This document shows positions 49,335-58,212 of a stretch of 64,000 bases of DNA, piece by piece. A program made the translations under genes and the position numbers. The first letter of the stretch is position 1. Each line of letters starts with the position of its first letter. The notes under the pieces were generated by a model. The model searched no databases and was not told the DNA's origin. It worked only from the letters and a program-made list of their open reading frames with translations. This DNA comes from Sporomusa malonica (GTDB lineage: Bacteria; Bacillota; Negativicutes; Sporomusales; Sporomusaceae), in the NCBI RefSeq assembly GCF_900176355.1, contig NZ_FWXI01000004.1, forward strand, positions 248,001-312,000, written 5' to 3'.

Positions 49335-50594
49335 TCAAACTGTTTCTAACGATTCAATAACTGGTGCCGCAAAGGTTGTGGGGGCTTCAAGTACTTCAGT
49401 CGGTAAGCCCATTGTGCTTATCAAATCAATAAAAGGCTTGGGCTCTAACTCTTCTACATTGACCATCTGCTTAACATCCCATTCGCCGCGGGCGACCAAA
49501 ATCGCTGCGGCCGCTACAGGTACACCAGCCGTATAGCTTATGGCCTGCGACTCCACTTCTTCGTAGCACTCAGCATGATCGCAAATATTGTAGATAAATA
49601 TCTCCCTCGGTTCATTGTTTTTGGTCCCTCTGATAAAATTACCAATGCAGGTTTTACCAACATAACCAGGAGCCAGCGAAGACGGATCAGGCAGCAAAGC
49701 CTTTAGCACTTTAAGAGGTGCGATCTCCACACCTTCAGCAATCTTCACCGGTTTTTCCGAGGTAAGACCAATATTGGTCAATACGGAAAATACATTCAGA
49801 TAATGCTCGCCAAAGCCCATCCAAAAACGAATGGAATTGGCATCTATATTCTTGGAAAGCGAATGCAGCTCATCATGTCCTGTCAAGTACACCGGACATT
49901 TACCCACTACTGGGAAATCATAGTCCACTCTTATGGAGTGTACCTTTTGCAACACCCATTTGCGGTCAATCCAACTCCATACTTTCCTAAATTCGCGGAA
50001 GTTAATCTCTGGGTCAAAGTTGGTAGCAAAATATTTACCATGGCTACCAGCGTTAACATCTAGGATATCAATTGTATCAATTGTATCAAAATAGTCCTTT
50101 TGTGCTAATGCACACCAGGCGTTGACTACGCCGGGATCAAAGCCGATACCGAGAATTGCGGTAATCCCTTTTTCTTCACAACGCTCTTTGCGTTTCCACT
50201 CGTAATTGGCATACCAGGGGGGGTTTTCACAAACCTTGTCTGGCTCTTCATGAATCGCAGTATCCATATACACCACACCAGTTTCAATGCAAGCCTCTAA
50301 GACTGACATGTTAATATAGGACTGTCCTACATTGATAACAATCTCCGACTTAGTATCTTTGATTAATTCAACCAAAGCTGGAACATCCATTGCGTTGACT
50401 GCACGTGAATACAGTTTTTTTGACGAATCTTTCAAGTGATTTTTGCGCAGTACGCTTTCAATGATTGCGTCGCACTTTTGCTGGGTACGTGAAGCAATAC
50501 AGATATCACCCAAAACATCGTTGTTCATCGCACATTTATGGGCAACTACATGACCCACGCCACCAGCACCTACAATTAAAACATTTTTCCTCAT
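49335..50594 (-). CDS. carboxynorspermidine / carboxyspermidine dehydrogenase (saccharopine dehydrogenase family)
   Basis: This 419-residue Lys1-like enzyme has a Rossmann start VLIVGAGGVGHVVAHKCAMN and a substrate stretch around GIGFDPGVVNAWCALA and VNAGSHGKYFATNFDPEINF. Its partner NspC is encoded immediately upstream, which marks the aspartate-semialdehyde route to polyamines: the enzyme reductively condenses a diamine with aspartate semialdehyde, giving carboxynorspermidine or carboxyspermidine. GAGGAG lies before the ATG. Repeat B copy 2 fills the gap to nspC. Confidence 0.93.
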   Translation of the reverse strand: MRKNVLIVGAGGVGHVVAHKCAMNNDVLGDICIASRTQQKCDAIIESVLRKNHLKDSSKKLYSRAVNAMDVPALVELIKDTKSEIVINVGQSYINMSVLEACIETGVVYMDTAIHEEPDKVCENPPWYANYEWKRKERCEEKGITAILGIGFDPGVVNAWCALAQKDYFDTIDTIDILDVNAGSHGKYFATNFDPEINFREFRKVWSWIDRKWVLQKVHSIRVDYDFPVVGKCPVYLTGHDELHSLSKNIDANSIRFWMGFGEHYLNVFSVLTNIGLTSEKPVKIAEGVEIAPLKVLKALLPDPSSLAPGYVGKTCIGNFIRGTKNNEPREIFIYNICDHAECYEEVESQAISYTAGVPVAAAAILVARGEWDVKQMVNVEELEPKPFIDLISTMGLPTEVLEAPTTFAAPVIESLETV

Positions 50595-50618
50595 TTCTTT
50601 CTCCTCTACTAATAAATT

Positions 50619-50764
50619 TTATCCGATAACTAACCCGCTCTAAGACTCCCTCTTCTACAAGTGGGAGTTATACCCAAAGGGCACAGGCGAGCGGCTAAGT
50701 CCCTGGATAAGGGCGACTAACCTTCAGGTGGGTTAAAACCCCATCTGAAGCTAAGTCTACTTTA
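50619..50764. repeat. dispersed repeat B, copy 2
   Basis: This 146-bp copy is nearly identical to 49040-49207 but lacks the first inverted module; one remains at 50671-50687. It occupies the whole gap between nspC and the dehydrogenase gene, and its left-to-right end contains the nspC stop codon, so it is probably transcribed within the polyamine operon. Confidence 0.85.
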
Positions 50765-51865
50765 TGATAAATTATTCAGGAAATCTGAATAAGTAAATTT
50801 CCGTACAACCTCTACAGTACCGTCTAACCTGCATACCGCTATGGACGGCATCTGCAGTCCATTAAACCAATTCTTTTTTACCATAGTATAACCAGCCGCA
50901 TCAGCAAACCTGATTTCACTGCCGATTTCCAGCTTATCTTTGAAGTCAAATGTGCCAAAAACATCGCCTGCCAGACAGGATCGTCCGGCCACCATATATT
51001 TATGATTCCCCATCTCGCCTGCCTCTATTTTGGCTGACAAACGGTATATCAATAAATCCAGCATATGTCCCTCGACCGAAGCGTCAACAATAGCAATATC
51101 CATTTCATTATGCACTACATCAACTACACTGGTAACTAGCTCTGCGCAGCCAGTAATGGCACTTTCCCCGGGTTCTAAGTATACCTGAACATTAAATTCA
51201 CTGGCAAAGTCTGCTAGTTTTTTGCTGAATTTTTCTACTGGATAGCCCTCTTTGGTGAAATATAAGCCACCGCCCAGACTAACCCATTGTAGCTCTCTGA
51301 GCATGTCCCCATAGCTGTCACCGATGGCATCAAGCTGCTGTGAAAACATTTCAAAATCATCGTTTTCACAATTATAATGAAACATCAAGCCACTAAGGCG
51401 GGGTATCTGTTTTGCCAATATGTCCTTGTCTACTACCCCCAAACGCGAATGCTTGCGCGCCGGATCGGCCAGATCAAAATGAGAGTGGCTAATTCCCGGA
51501 TTGACGCGCAAACCAAGTTTGGCTGATTTGGCTATATCATAATATTTCTCAAGCTGGGAAACCGAGTTAAAAATAATTTTGTCGGCAAATTCGGCTACAG
51601 CTAGGATATCCTCCTGTGAATAACCCACACAATAGGCGTGGGTCTCCTTACCAAACTTTTCAAACCCCAGTCGCGCTTCATAAAGAGAGCTAGAGGTAGT
51701 ACCATCCATGTACTCACGCATCAAATCGAATACAGACCAAGTAGAAAAACATTTTAGTGCCAATACAGATTTAGCCCCAGAAAGCTGACGCACTTGCTCA
51801 ATAATCTGTAAGTTGCGCAATAATTTTTTCTCATCTATAAGATAATATGGGGTGGCAATTTTCAT
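50762..51865 (-). CDS. nspC: carboxynorspermidine decarboxylase
   Basis: This 367-residue PLP enzyme of the alanine-racemase-fold decarboxylase family has the PLP lysine in SVLALKCFSTWSVFDLM, the HFNCE-type motif as GLMFHYNCENDDF, and a C-terminal CLAGDVFGTF with the catalytic cysteine. It decarboxylates carboxynorspermidine or carboxyspermidine to the polyamine. AGGAG lies ahead of the ATG. It is first in a two-gene operon and has a 160-nt leader with a hairpin. Confidence 0.95.
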   Translation of the reverse strand: MKIATPYYLIDEKKLLRNLQIIEQVRQLSGAKSVLALKCFSTWSVFDLMREYMDGTTSSSLYEARLGFEKFGKETHAYCVGYSQEDILAVAEFADKIIFNSVSQLEKYYDIAKSAKLGLRVNPGISHSHFDLADPARKHSRLGVVDKDILAKQIPRLSGLMFHYNCENDDFEMFSQQLDAIGDSYGDMLRELQWVSLGGGLYFTKEGYPVEKFSKKLADFASEFNVQVYLEPGESAITGCAELVTSVVDVVHNEMDIAIVDASVEGHMLDLLIYRLSAKIEAGEMGNHKYMVAGRSCLAGDVFGTFDFKDKLEIGSEIRFADAAGYTMVKKNWFNGLQMPSIAVCRLDGTVEVVRKFTYSDFLNNLS

Positions 51866-51899
51866 TTTATAAAGCTCCTGTTTCTATCAAAATAAGCCA

Positions 51900-51939
51900 C
51901 CTCGACCCGTTCCAATCCTGTTATATGGATCGGACGAGG
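51900..51939 (-). promoter_or_regulatory. hairpin in the nspC leader
   Basis: CCTCG.CCG..CCAATCC pairs with GGAT.CGG.CGAGG with small bulges, about 35 bases before the nspC start, followed by TTATTTTG. It could be an attenuator or polyamine-responsive element; no known class was recognised. Confidence 0.4.
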
Positions 51940-52035
51940 CTAAAGCAGCAAAAGGTAGTGGATTAATGACCCTTATCCAAAGATCATGTTCATCAGTGAT
52001 TGTTTTTTACATCCTATAATTTTCTCACGACACTA

Positions 52036-52064
52036 ATAATAGCAAAAATGAGCGCATTTGTCGA
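52036..52064 (-). promoter_or_regulatory. promoter of nspC
   Basis: TCGACA (52059-52064) and TATTAT (52036-52041) are 17 bp apart on the minus strand. The rest of 51940-52206 is AT-rich with no gene seen. Confidence 0.55.
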
Positions 52065-52206
52065 TTATTCTTTAAAAACAAGCGAATTTTTTAATAAAAA
52101 GTCGTTTTACGCCCAAATAGTCGGCTTTATTCATTAGAATGGACGTATTCTGTACAATTAGAATAGTTTAGAAAAAGTCTATAAATCTTAAATGATGGTA
52201 ATATAA

Positions 52207-52240
52207 AACCCAGAATTTACGCGTTAGCAAAATTCTGGGT
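52207..52240 (-). terminator. terminator after the Fe-S protein gene
   Basis: ACCCAGAATTT and its complement, followed on the minus strand by TTTTATATT, 24 bp after the stop. Confidence 0.8.
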
Positions 52241-52263
52241 AGAAGAAGGAACCTTTTATCCTT

Positions 52264-53022
52264 TTAAGATAACCCTACCGGACAAGTCTTCAGGCAGTTG
52301 AAACACATATACTGATTTCCTAAATAGGCCGCTTGCTTCAGGCGGGCATATTGTTCATCCATAAGCATCTTTTTCTGCTCCTCCGGCGAACTACCTAAAC
52401 GCTGCAACTGGAAAGTAATATCGGCTACTATGCCGTAAGGCTGTGAATGACCTAAACATTTCATTACATCTGTTTTTCCCGCTTCATCTAACGCTCTTGC
52501 TGGGCAATTATCAACACAAAGATTACAGTTTGTACAGAAATCATCACATTTTGGAGAAGCCTGCAACGAAAGATTTGTAATAATACTCGTGTAGTTAACC
52601 CGTGTACCAAACTGGGGATGAATAACAAGATTATGGCGGCCAAATGACCCTAGACCAGCAGCAACGGCTGCATGGCGTTGGGAAAAATCTGCAATTGCCT
52701 TTCGGTCATTGTGTATTTCAAAAGGATATGAAATCGGCAAAGTAGCCACTTTAGCATTGTATTTACGCTCTAGAAAACGGGCAATCTGGTAACTGGAGCT
52801 TCTTGCAAATGAGCCCAAATCTAAATAACCGTTCTGAGCAGCACTTGTACTTGGACTTTCACAGCTTGATAAAACCCTATACGCCAACACAATAATTGAT
52901 TTTGCATCAGGTAAAAACTTTGTAATTTCATATGATTTGGGGCTTTGGTAGTCCTGAACTGAGGCAAAACCAACATCATCCACCCCCAAATCCAAAATAT
53001 AATCTCTAATTTGTTTCTCCAT
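52264..53022 (-). CDS. QueG-like 4Fe-4S iron-sulfur protein
   Basis: This 252-residue protein resembles the epoxyqueuosine-reductase/reductive-dehalogenase-like group. It has DDVGFASVQDY at the start, ERKYNAKVATLPISYPFE and HAAVAAGLGSFGRHNLVIHP mid-protein, then a ferredoxin motif C-x3-C-x2-C-x2-C-x3-C-P (about residues 160-175) and a second CFNCLKTCPVG near the C terminus. It is shorter than QueG (about 370) and lacks its C-terminal repeats. Two MarR-type palindromes flank its promoter region, so it is probably part of that regulon. Confidence 0.85.
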   Translation of the reverse strand: MEKQIRDYILDLGVDDVGFASVQDYQSPKSYEITKFLPDAKSIIVLAYRVLSSCESPSTSAAQNGYLDLGSFARSSSYQIARFLERKYNAKVATLPISYPFEIHNDRKAIADFSQRHAAVAAGLGSFGRHNLVIHPQFGTRVNYTSIITNLSLQASPKCDDFCTNCNLCVDNCPARALDEAGKTDVMKCLGHSQPYGIVADITFQLQRLGSSPEEQKKMLMDEQYARLKQAAYLGNQYMCFNCLKTCPVGLS

Positions 53023-53045
53023 TACCTACCACTCCTTATTTTTAC

Positions 53046-53157
53046 GTGCATATACACTTACTTTACAAAAAAAATTATGGCAACTATAAAAATCCTGCCT
53101 TTGAAGCTTGCCCTATTTCAAGACATGACTTGGACTCAAATTAACGTGTATATGCAC
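53046..53157 (-). promoter_or_regulatory. paired MarR-type palindromes upstream of the Fe-S protein gene
   Basis: GTGCATATACAC (53046-53057) and GTGTATATGCAC (53146-53157) have centres 100 bp apart and bracket the promoter interval. Both match the sites near marR. The first lies about 24 bp before the start codon. Confidence 0.6.
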
Positions 53158-53269
53158 ATATATTGTTACTTGTTATAGTATAACCTTATTCATGTCGTGT
53201 CAATATCAACATTCTAATTATTAAAATTATTCTTGTACATAATCAAACGCTATGACTATCCTAAACTGC

Positions 53270-53920
53270 CTATCCTTTGATATCAGCTATGAGACCATTG
53301 ATTAAGAGTTCTATTGATTTATCTAGCATTGCATCTTTTAAGGGTATTATATGAGGCGGGATAACTGCTTGATTGACAATCAGGCTAGCAATCCCCTGGA
53401 CGTGAGCCCAAATGCAGAAAGCAAGTAATTCTGGACTATCGCCCTGTACACTATAGTCTTTCATAAAAACCGCAACAGCCTGAACCCACACATTCCAACA
53501 GTGGATGCCGGCATCATAAAGCTCTGGATATTCAGTATAGTCTGGAGCAGCAGGACTGGTGATCAAGCGAAAAAGCTCAACCTCTCTTTGGGCAAACTGT
53601 ACATAAGCCCTTACACCGTGGATGATCTGTTCTTTTGAATCCTGGTGATTTTGAGCTACAGCCAGCAGATCCTCTGATAACATGCGAAAGCCTCTCGCCG
53701 CAACCGAGGCAATAAGCCCGGTTTTGTCTTTAAAATGGTGGGCAGGGGCTGAATGGGATACTCCGGCTGCCTTTGCCACTTTCCTAAGAGCCAGACCGTC
53801 AACGCCATCAACAGCAAGAATTTGCAGTGCTGTTTGAATCAATGCAGCGCGCAAATTGCCATGGTGATACTGGGACTGTTGCTTTTGGGATAAATCTATC
53901 TTTAGGTCCTTATTATCCAT
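53270..53920 (-). CDS. TetR/AcrR-family repressor of the RND pump
   Basis: This 216-residue TetR protein has the HTH GLALRKVAKAAGVSHSAPAH at about residues 42-61 and a C-terminal WHG-type domain (AFCIWAHVQGIASLIVNQAV). It diverges from the RND operon. A 43-bp perfect palindrome between them (53941-53983) carries both promoters, so this protein very likely represses both directions. AAGGAG precedes the ATG. The inducing compound is unknown. Confidence 0.93.
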   Translation of the reverse strand: MDNKDLKIDLSQKQQSQYHHGNLRAALIQTALQILAVDGVDGLALRKVAKAAGVSHSAPAHHFKDKTGLIASVAARGFRMLSEDLLAVAQNHQDSKEQIIHGVRAYVQFAQREVELFRLITSPAAPDYTEYPELYDAGIHCWNVWVQAVAVFMKDYSVQGDSPELLAFCIWAHVQGIASLIVNQAVIPPHIIPLKDAMLDKSIELLINGLIADIKG

Positions 53921-53940
53921 AATGTTCTCCTTTCAGTGTG

Positions 53941-53983
53941 AATACAATGCCAATCTTGACACTGTCAAGATTGGCATTGTATT
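53941..53983. promoter_or_regulatory. 43-bp perfect palindrome with overlapping divergent promoters
   Basis: A 21-base arm (AATACAATGCCAATCTTGAC plus A) and its exact complement flank one C at 53962. Rightward, TTGACA (53956-53961) and TATTAT are 18 bp apart; leftward, TTGACA on the minus strand (53963-53968) and TATTCA are also 18 bp apart. The two -35 boxes lie side by side at the centre. Confidence 0.85.
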
Positions 53984-54024
53984 ATATAACCATATATTCT
54001 ATTGTATCATGAGGAGGATGCAAA

Positions 54025-55134
54025 TTGCTAAAGAATCAAAAAATCAAGCTTTATTCCAGCATTGGCACAGCATTTTTTGTAGTTGCGTTATTAGCCGGTA
54101 TCCTGGTTACAACCAATCAGCAATCCCAGAGCATAATGGATGAAGTGCCTTACGTACGTACAACAGTTGTCAAACTGACTGAAGCAGCGCCGAGTTATAC
54201 TTACTCTGGCGAGGTGCGGGGGCGGTATGAAAGCAAGCTGGCCTTCCAGGTCAATGGAAAAGTGATCAAACGAAATATTGAGCTAGGCAGTATTGTCAGA
54301 CCAGGGGATGTGCTGATGCAGATAGATAGTAAAGATATTCAGCAAAATGTTACAAGTAGTGGAGCCCAGGTTTTTGCAGCCCAGTCGCAAGCGAAACTGG
54401 CTAATAACAATCAACAGCGTTATCGGCAGCTCTATGAACAGCAGGCCATTAGTAAAGCAGAATATGATCGCTATGATACGGCATATGATACAGCTAATGC
54501 CTTAGTACGGCAAGCTGAAGCACAGCATAGGCAAACCGTAAATCAGCTAGGCTACAGCAATTTACAGTCTGACAGCCCGGGAATTGTTGCCAGTATTGAA
54601 GCCGAAGTCGGTCAGATAGTAAGTGCCGGTCAAAACATCGTTACCGTCGTGCAGGATGGTGAACGGGAAATAGAAATTAGTATTCCCGAGAATCGTCTTG
54701 AGGAATTGCGCAAAGTTCAGCAAGTTCAGGTTGAATTTTGGGCGCTTCCTCAGGTTAAGCTTAATGGCAAGGTACGAGAAATAGCACCAATGGCAGACGC
54801 CGTTTCCCGCACCTACAAAGTGCGCATCCAACTAGCAAACCCGCCTGCGGAAATAAAGTTAGGGATGACAGCCACAGCAAGAGTAGCAGGTACTGAACCA
54901 CAAAAAACCGGGGTTGACGTTCCATTATCCGCTATCTATCAGACCGGCGATACCCCTATGGTTTGGGTTGTGCAAGACGGCATTTTATCTCTGCGCCCGG
55001 TTCAAATCAGCACCTTTGGCAATACCTCAGTCCATGTAATGGAAGGGCTGGCAGCTGACGATGTGATTGTAACAGCAGGGGTTCATAAATTGAGGGAAGG
55101 ACAAAAAGTCCGGACAAGCGGTGCCACGCTATGA
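54025..55134 (+). CDS. RND efflux periplasmic adaptor (HlyD/AcrA family)
   Basis: This 369-residue membrane-fusion protein has an N-terminal anchor (about residues 10-30, FFVVALLAGILVTT), a lipoyl-type half SKLAFQVNGKVIKRNIELG, a short coiled-coil hairpin around residues 95-160 and the second lipoyl half with GIVASIEAEVGQIVSAGQNI. The start is TTG with AGGAGG seven bases upstream. Its stop overlaps the RND gene start (ATGA). It bridges the inner-membrane pump to an outer-membrane channel not encoded here. Confidence 0.94.
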   Translation: MLKNQKIKLYSSIGTAFFVVALLAGILVTTNQQSQSIMDEVPYVRTTVVKLTEAAPSYTYSGEVRGRYESKLAFQVNGKVIKRNIELGSIVRPGDVLMQIDSKDIQQNVTSSGAQVFAAQSQAKLANNNQQRYRQLYEQQAISKAEYDRYDTAYDTANALVRQAEAQHRQTVNQLGYSNLQSDSPGIVASIEAEVGQIVSAGQNIVTVVQDGEREIEISIPENRLEELRKVQQVQVEFWALPQVKLNGKVREIAPMADAVSRTYKVRIQLANPPAEIKLGMTATARVAGTEPQKTGVDVPLSAIYQTGDTPMVWVVQDGILSLRPVQISTFGNTSVHVMEGLAADDVIVTAGVHKLREGQKVRTSGATL

Positions 55135-58100
55135 AAAACTTTAACTTGACTGAGTGGGCCCTTACTCATAAGCAACTCGTCTATTTCTTTATGTTTTTGA
55201 CTTTTGTTATGGGCGCTATCTCTTATCAATCCCTTGGTAGGATGGAAGATCCTGACTTTGTCATTCGTCAAATGATTGTCGGTGTATCCTGGCCAGGAGC
55301 TAACGCCCGTCAGGTAGAAGAGCAGGTTACTGATAAAATTGAGAAAAAATTGCAAGATACGCCGAACCTATATTATCTGAAAAGTTATTCAAAAGCAGGC
55401 GAAGCCATTATCTATGTATATTTACAAGAATCCACACCGGAAAAGGATGTTCGTCAGACCTGGTTAGAGGTACGCAATATGGTCAATGACCTCAAGCAAA
55501 CCTTGCCTGAGGGCGTTGCCGGATTTTATTTTAATGACCGGTTTGACGATGTATTTGGCAATATCTATGCAGTAACTGGCGATGGCTACAGCTATGAAGA
55601 GTTGAGAAAAACAGCCGAGCGCATACGCAGAATCCTGTTAGGTGTAGAAAATATCAAGAAAGTGGATCTGATAGGCGTTCAGCCGGAAAAAATTTATATC
55701 GAGATGGAAAATACCAAGCTGGCCCAGTTGGCCATAGACCCTGTTTTTATTATTAATACAATTAAAGCCCAGAATGCAATAAGTCCCTCAGGAATGGCAG
55801 AAACAGCGTCTGACAATATTTATCTGCGTGTTACTGGTATTTTTGCAGATATTGAAAGCATTCGTTCTCTACCCATTCGCGCTAACGGACGAACTTTCCG
55901 CTTAGGCGATATTGCCAGGATTGAACGAGGCTATGCCGAACCCCGTGAACCCCAGATGTTTTATAATGGCCAACCGGCAATCGGCATAGCATTGTCCATG
56001 GAAAAAGGGGGCAATATTCTTAACCTCGGGAAAAACCTACATCAGGCAGTAAAGGAAATACGCCAGGAATTGCCGCTGGGTCTGGAAATTAACCAGGTAT
56101 TAGATCAACCACAGGTAGTATCAGATTCTGTGGGCCAGTTTACAGAAACCTTGGGTCTGGCAATCCTTATCGTTCTGGCTATCAGCTTTCTGAGCCTTGG
56201 TTTTCGTTCGGGTATTGTCGTAGCACTTTGTATTCCGCTCGTAATCGCCGGAATATTCACAGGTATGAAATTGGCAGGTGTGGATTTACACAAGGTTTCC
56301 TTGGGGGCATTGATTATCTCCCTGGGTTTATTGGTTGATGATGCTATCATTGCGGTAGAAATGATTATTGTAAAGTTGGAGCAAGGCTGGAACCGGTTTG
56401 ATGCAGCCTGTTATGCCTATGCGGCTACCGCCTTTCCCATGCTGACAGGCACCTTGATTACCTGTGCCGGATTTATTCCTGTGGGTTTCTCAAAAAGTAT
56501 TGCTTCCGAGTATACCAACAGTATTTTTACCGTCGTAACCATTGCGCTACTGATATCCTGGGTTGTTGCAGTCATTGTAACACCTTTATTGGGATACAAA
56601 CTTGTCAATGCAGCGGCAGGAGGGCGTGGTCATTCTGCTTATGACACGACTTTCTATCGCTTATTTAGGCAACTATTGAGCTGGTGTCTTACTCATCGCA
56701 AAATAGTGCTGGGATTAACGCTGGCCTGTTTTATCGGCTCACTGTTTTTATTCACTTTGATTCGGCAAGATTTTTTTCCGCCCTCCACCCGCCCGGAACT
56801 TATCGTAGAAATGACATTGCCGGAAGGAGCCTCCTTTCAGGCTGTTGAACAGGAGGCAGCAAAATTAGCAGCCGCCCTTAATGATGACCCCAATATCGTA
56901 AACTATACCTACTACATTGGGCAAGGTGGGCCTCGTTTCGTATTAACAATCGAGCCTGTTTTACCCACAAAAAACTATGCCCAGTTTGTCATTGTTACCA
57001 AGGATACGACAGCGCGAATTGCGCTTCAGCAAAAGTTAGATACGTTGATTTCCCAACAGTTCGAAAATGTCCTCGTACATATGAAAACAATCCAGACAGG
57101 CCCGCCGCAGCCATATCCGGTAATGCTCCGTGTCACCGGCTATGAGCATGCAAAGGTACGGGAAATTGCCGAAAAAGTTCGGTCCGCCATGGCAGACACC
57201 CCTGGATTACGTGATGTTAATCTGAACTGGAATGAAAAAAGCAAAGTAATGCACCTGCAAGTTGACCAGGAAAGAGCCCGGATGTTAGGGGTTGACAGCC
57301 TGCAGTTAGCCAATAGTCTACAAAGTCAGGTATCTGGTATTCCTGTAGGTGAATTTCGCGAGAAAGACCAAAAAATCAGTATGCTTTTCCGTATTGATGC
57401 CAAGAGCCGGCAGGATTTGTCCAGTATCAAAGACCTGAATATCCATACCGGTAACGGCAAGTACATCCCCTTAGATCAAATTGCCCAAATTCGTTACGAG
57501 GCGGAAGATGGGTTAATCTGGCGCCGCAATCTAAAACCGACCATTACTGTTCAGGCCGAGGTAAAGCCTGAAATTACTGGTAACGACGCCACCCGGCAGG
57601 TTTACGACAAATTACTGGAGTTACGTAATAGTCTGCCTCCAGGTTATGCGATATCTGTCGACGGCCCGCTTGAAGACAGTTTCCGTTCGGTGGGTTCTCT
57701 ACTTAAGCTGGTGCCGGTAGTCATGCTGATTATGATGATCTTACTCATGATCCAGCTTCAGAGTGTATCACGCATGATCCTCACCTTATTAACAGCACCA
57801 CTGGGAGTCATCGGCGTCAGTCTTTCCCTGCTGATCACCCAGCAGCCAGTGGGTTTTGTGGCAGTATTAGGGATATTGGCTCTAGCAGGCATCATCATCC
57901 GTAATTCAGTTATTTTAATTGACCAAATTGAGCAGCAAATTCTGCAGGGAGAATCGCCGTGGGATGCTGTGATTAACGCGACAATACTTAGATTCAGGCC
58001 AATCATGCTGACTGCCGTCGCAGCCATTCTTGGTATGATTCCATTATTCTCTAGTATCTTCTGGGGACCAATGGCGATCGCGATTGCCGGTGGTTTACTG

Positions 58101-58199
58101 ATCGCAACGATTCTGACATTACTCGTACTACCTACCATGTATGTCACTTGGTTTAGGATAGGCAGTAAAACTTCTTGTACTCCCACACTAACCGTTTAA
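55131..58199 (+). CDS. RND-family multidrug efflux permease (AcrB/MexB-like)
   Basis: This 1022-residue inner-membrane proton antiporter has a first helix after residue 12, a large periplasmic domain, GLLVDDAIIAVEMI with the paired aspartates of helix 4 (near residue 400), a second periplasmic domain, and the closing helices with GIIIRNSVILIDQIE and PLFSSIFWGPMAIAIAGGLL. Length is typical of HAE1-type pumps. It is cotranscribed with the adaptor and no TolC follows. Presence of an RND pump supports an outer membrane in this organism. Confidence 0.96.
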   Translation: MKNFNLTEWALTHKQLVYFFMFLTFVMGAISYQSLGRMEDPDFVIRQMIVGVSWPGANARQVEEQVTDKIEKKLQDTPNLYYLKSYSKAGEAIIYVYLQESTPEKDVRQTWLEVRNMVNDLKQTLPEGVAGFYFNDRFDDVFGNIYAVTGDGYSYEELRKTAERIRRILLGVENIKKVDLIGVQPEKIYIEMENTKLAQLAIDPVFIINTIKAQNAISPSGMAETASDNIYLRVTGIFADIESIRSLPIRANGRTFRLGDIARIERGYAEPREPQMFYNGQPAIGIALSMEKGGNILNLGKNLHQAVKEIRQELPLGLEINQVLDQPQVVSDSVGQFTETLGLAILIVLAISFLSLGFRSGIVVALCIPLVIAGIFTGMKLAGVDLHKVSLGALIISLGLLVDDAIIAVEMIIVKLEQGWNRFDAACYAYAATAFPMLTGTLITCAGFIPVGFSKSIASEYTNSIFTVVTIALLISWVVAVIVTPLLGYKLVNAAAGGRGHSAYDTTFYRLFRQLLSWCLTHRKIVLGLTLACFIGSLFLFTLIRQDFFPPSTRPELIVEMTLPEGASFQAVEQEAAKLAAALNDDPNIVNYTYYIGQGGPRFVLTIEPVLPTKNYAQFVIVTKDTTARIALQQKLDTLISQQFENVLVHMKTIQTGPPQPYPVMLRVTGYEHAKVREIAEKVRSAMADTPGLRDVNLNWNEKSKVMHLQVDQERARMLGVDSLQLANSLQSQVSGIPVGEFREKDQKISMLFRIDAKSRQDLSSIKDLNIHTGNGKYIPLDQIAQIRYEAEDGLIWRRNLKPTITVQAEVKPEITGNDATRQVYDKLLELRNSLPPGYAISVDGPLEDSFRSVGSLLKLVPVVMLIMMILLMIQLQSVSRMILTLLTAPLGVIGVSLSLLITQQPVGFVAVLGILALAGIIIRNSVILIDQIEQQILQGESPWDAVINATILRFRPIMLTAVAAILGMIPLFSSIFWGPMAIAIAGGLLIATILTLLVLPTMYVTWFRIGSKTSCTPTLTV

Positions 58200-58212
58200 T
58201 GGATACTAGAGA

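Noticed and set aside
49040-50764. Repeat B pair as ends of a composite transposon
   Set aside because: The DNA between the copies is the normal carboxynorspermidine dehydrogenase gene, the copies are direct and lack transposase, and copy 2 lies within an operon gap.
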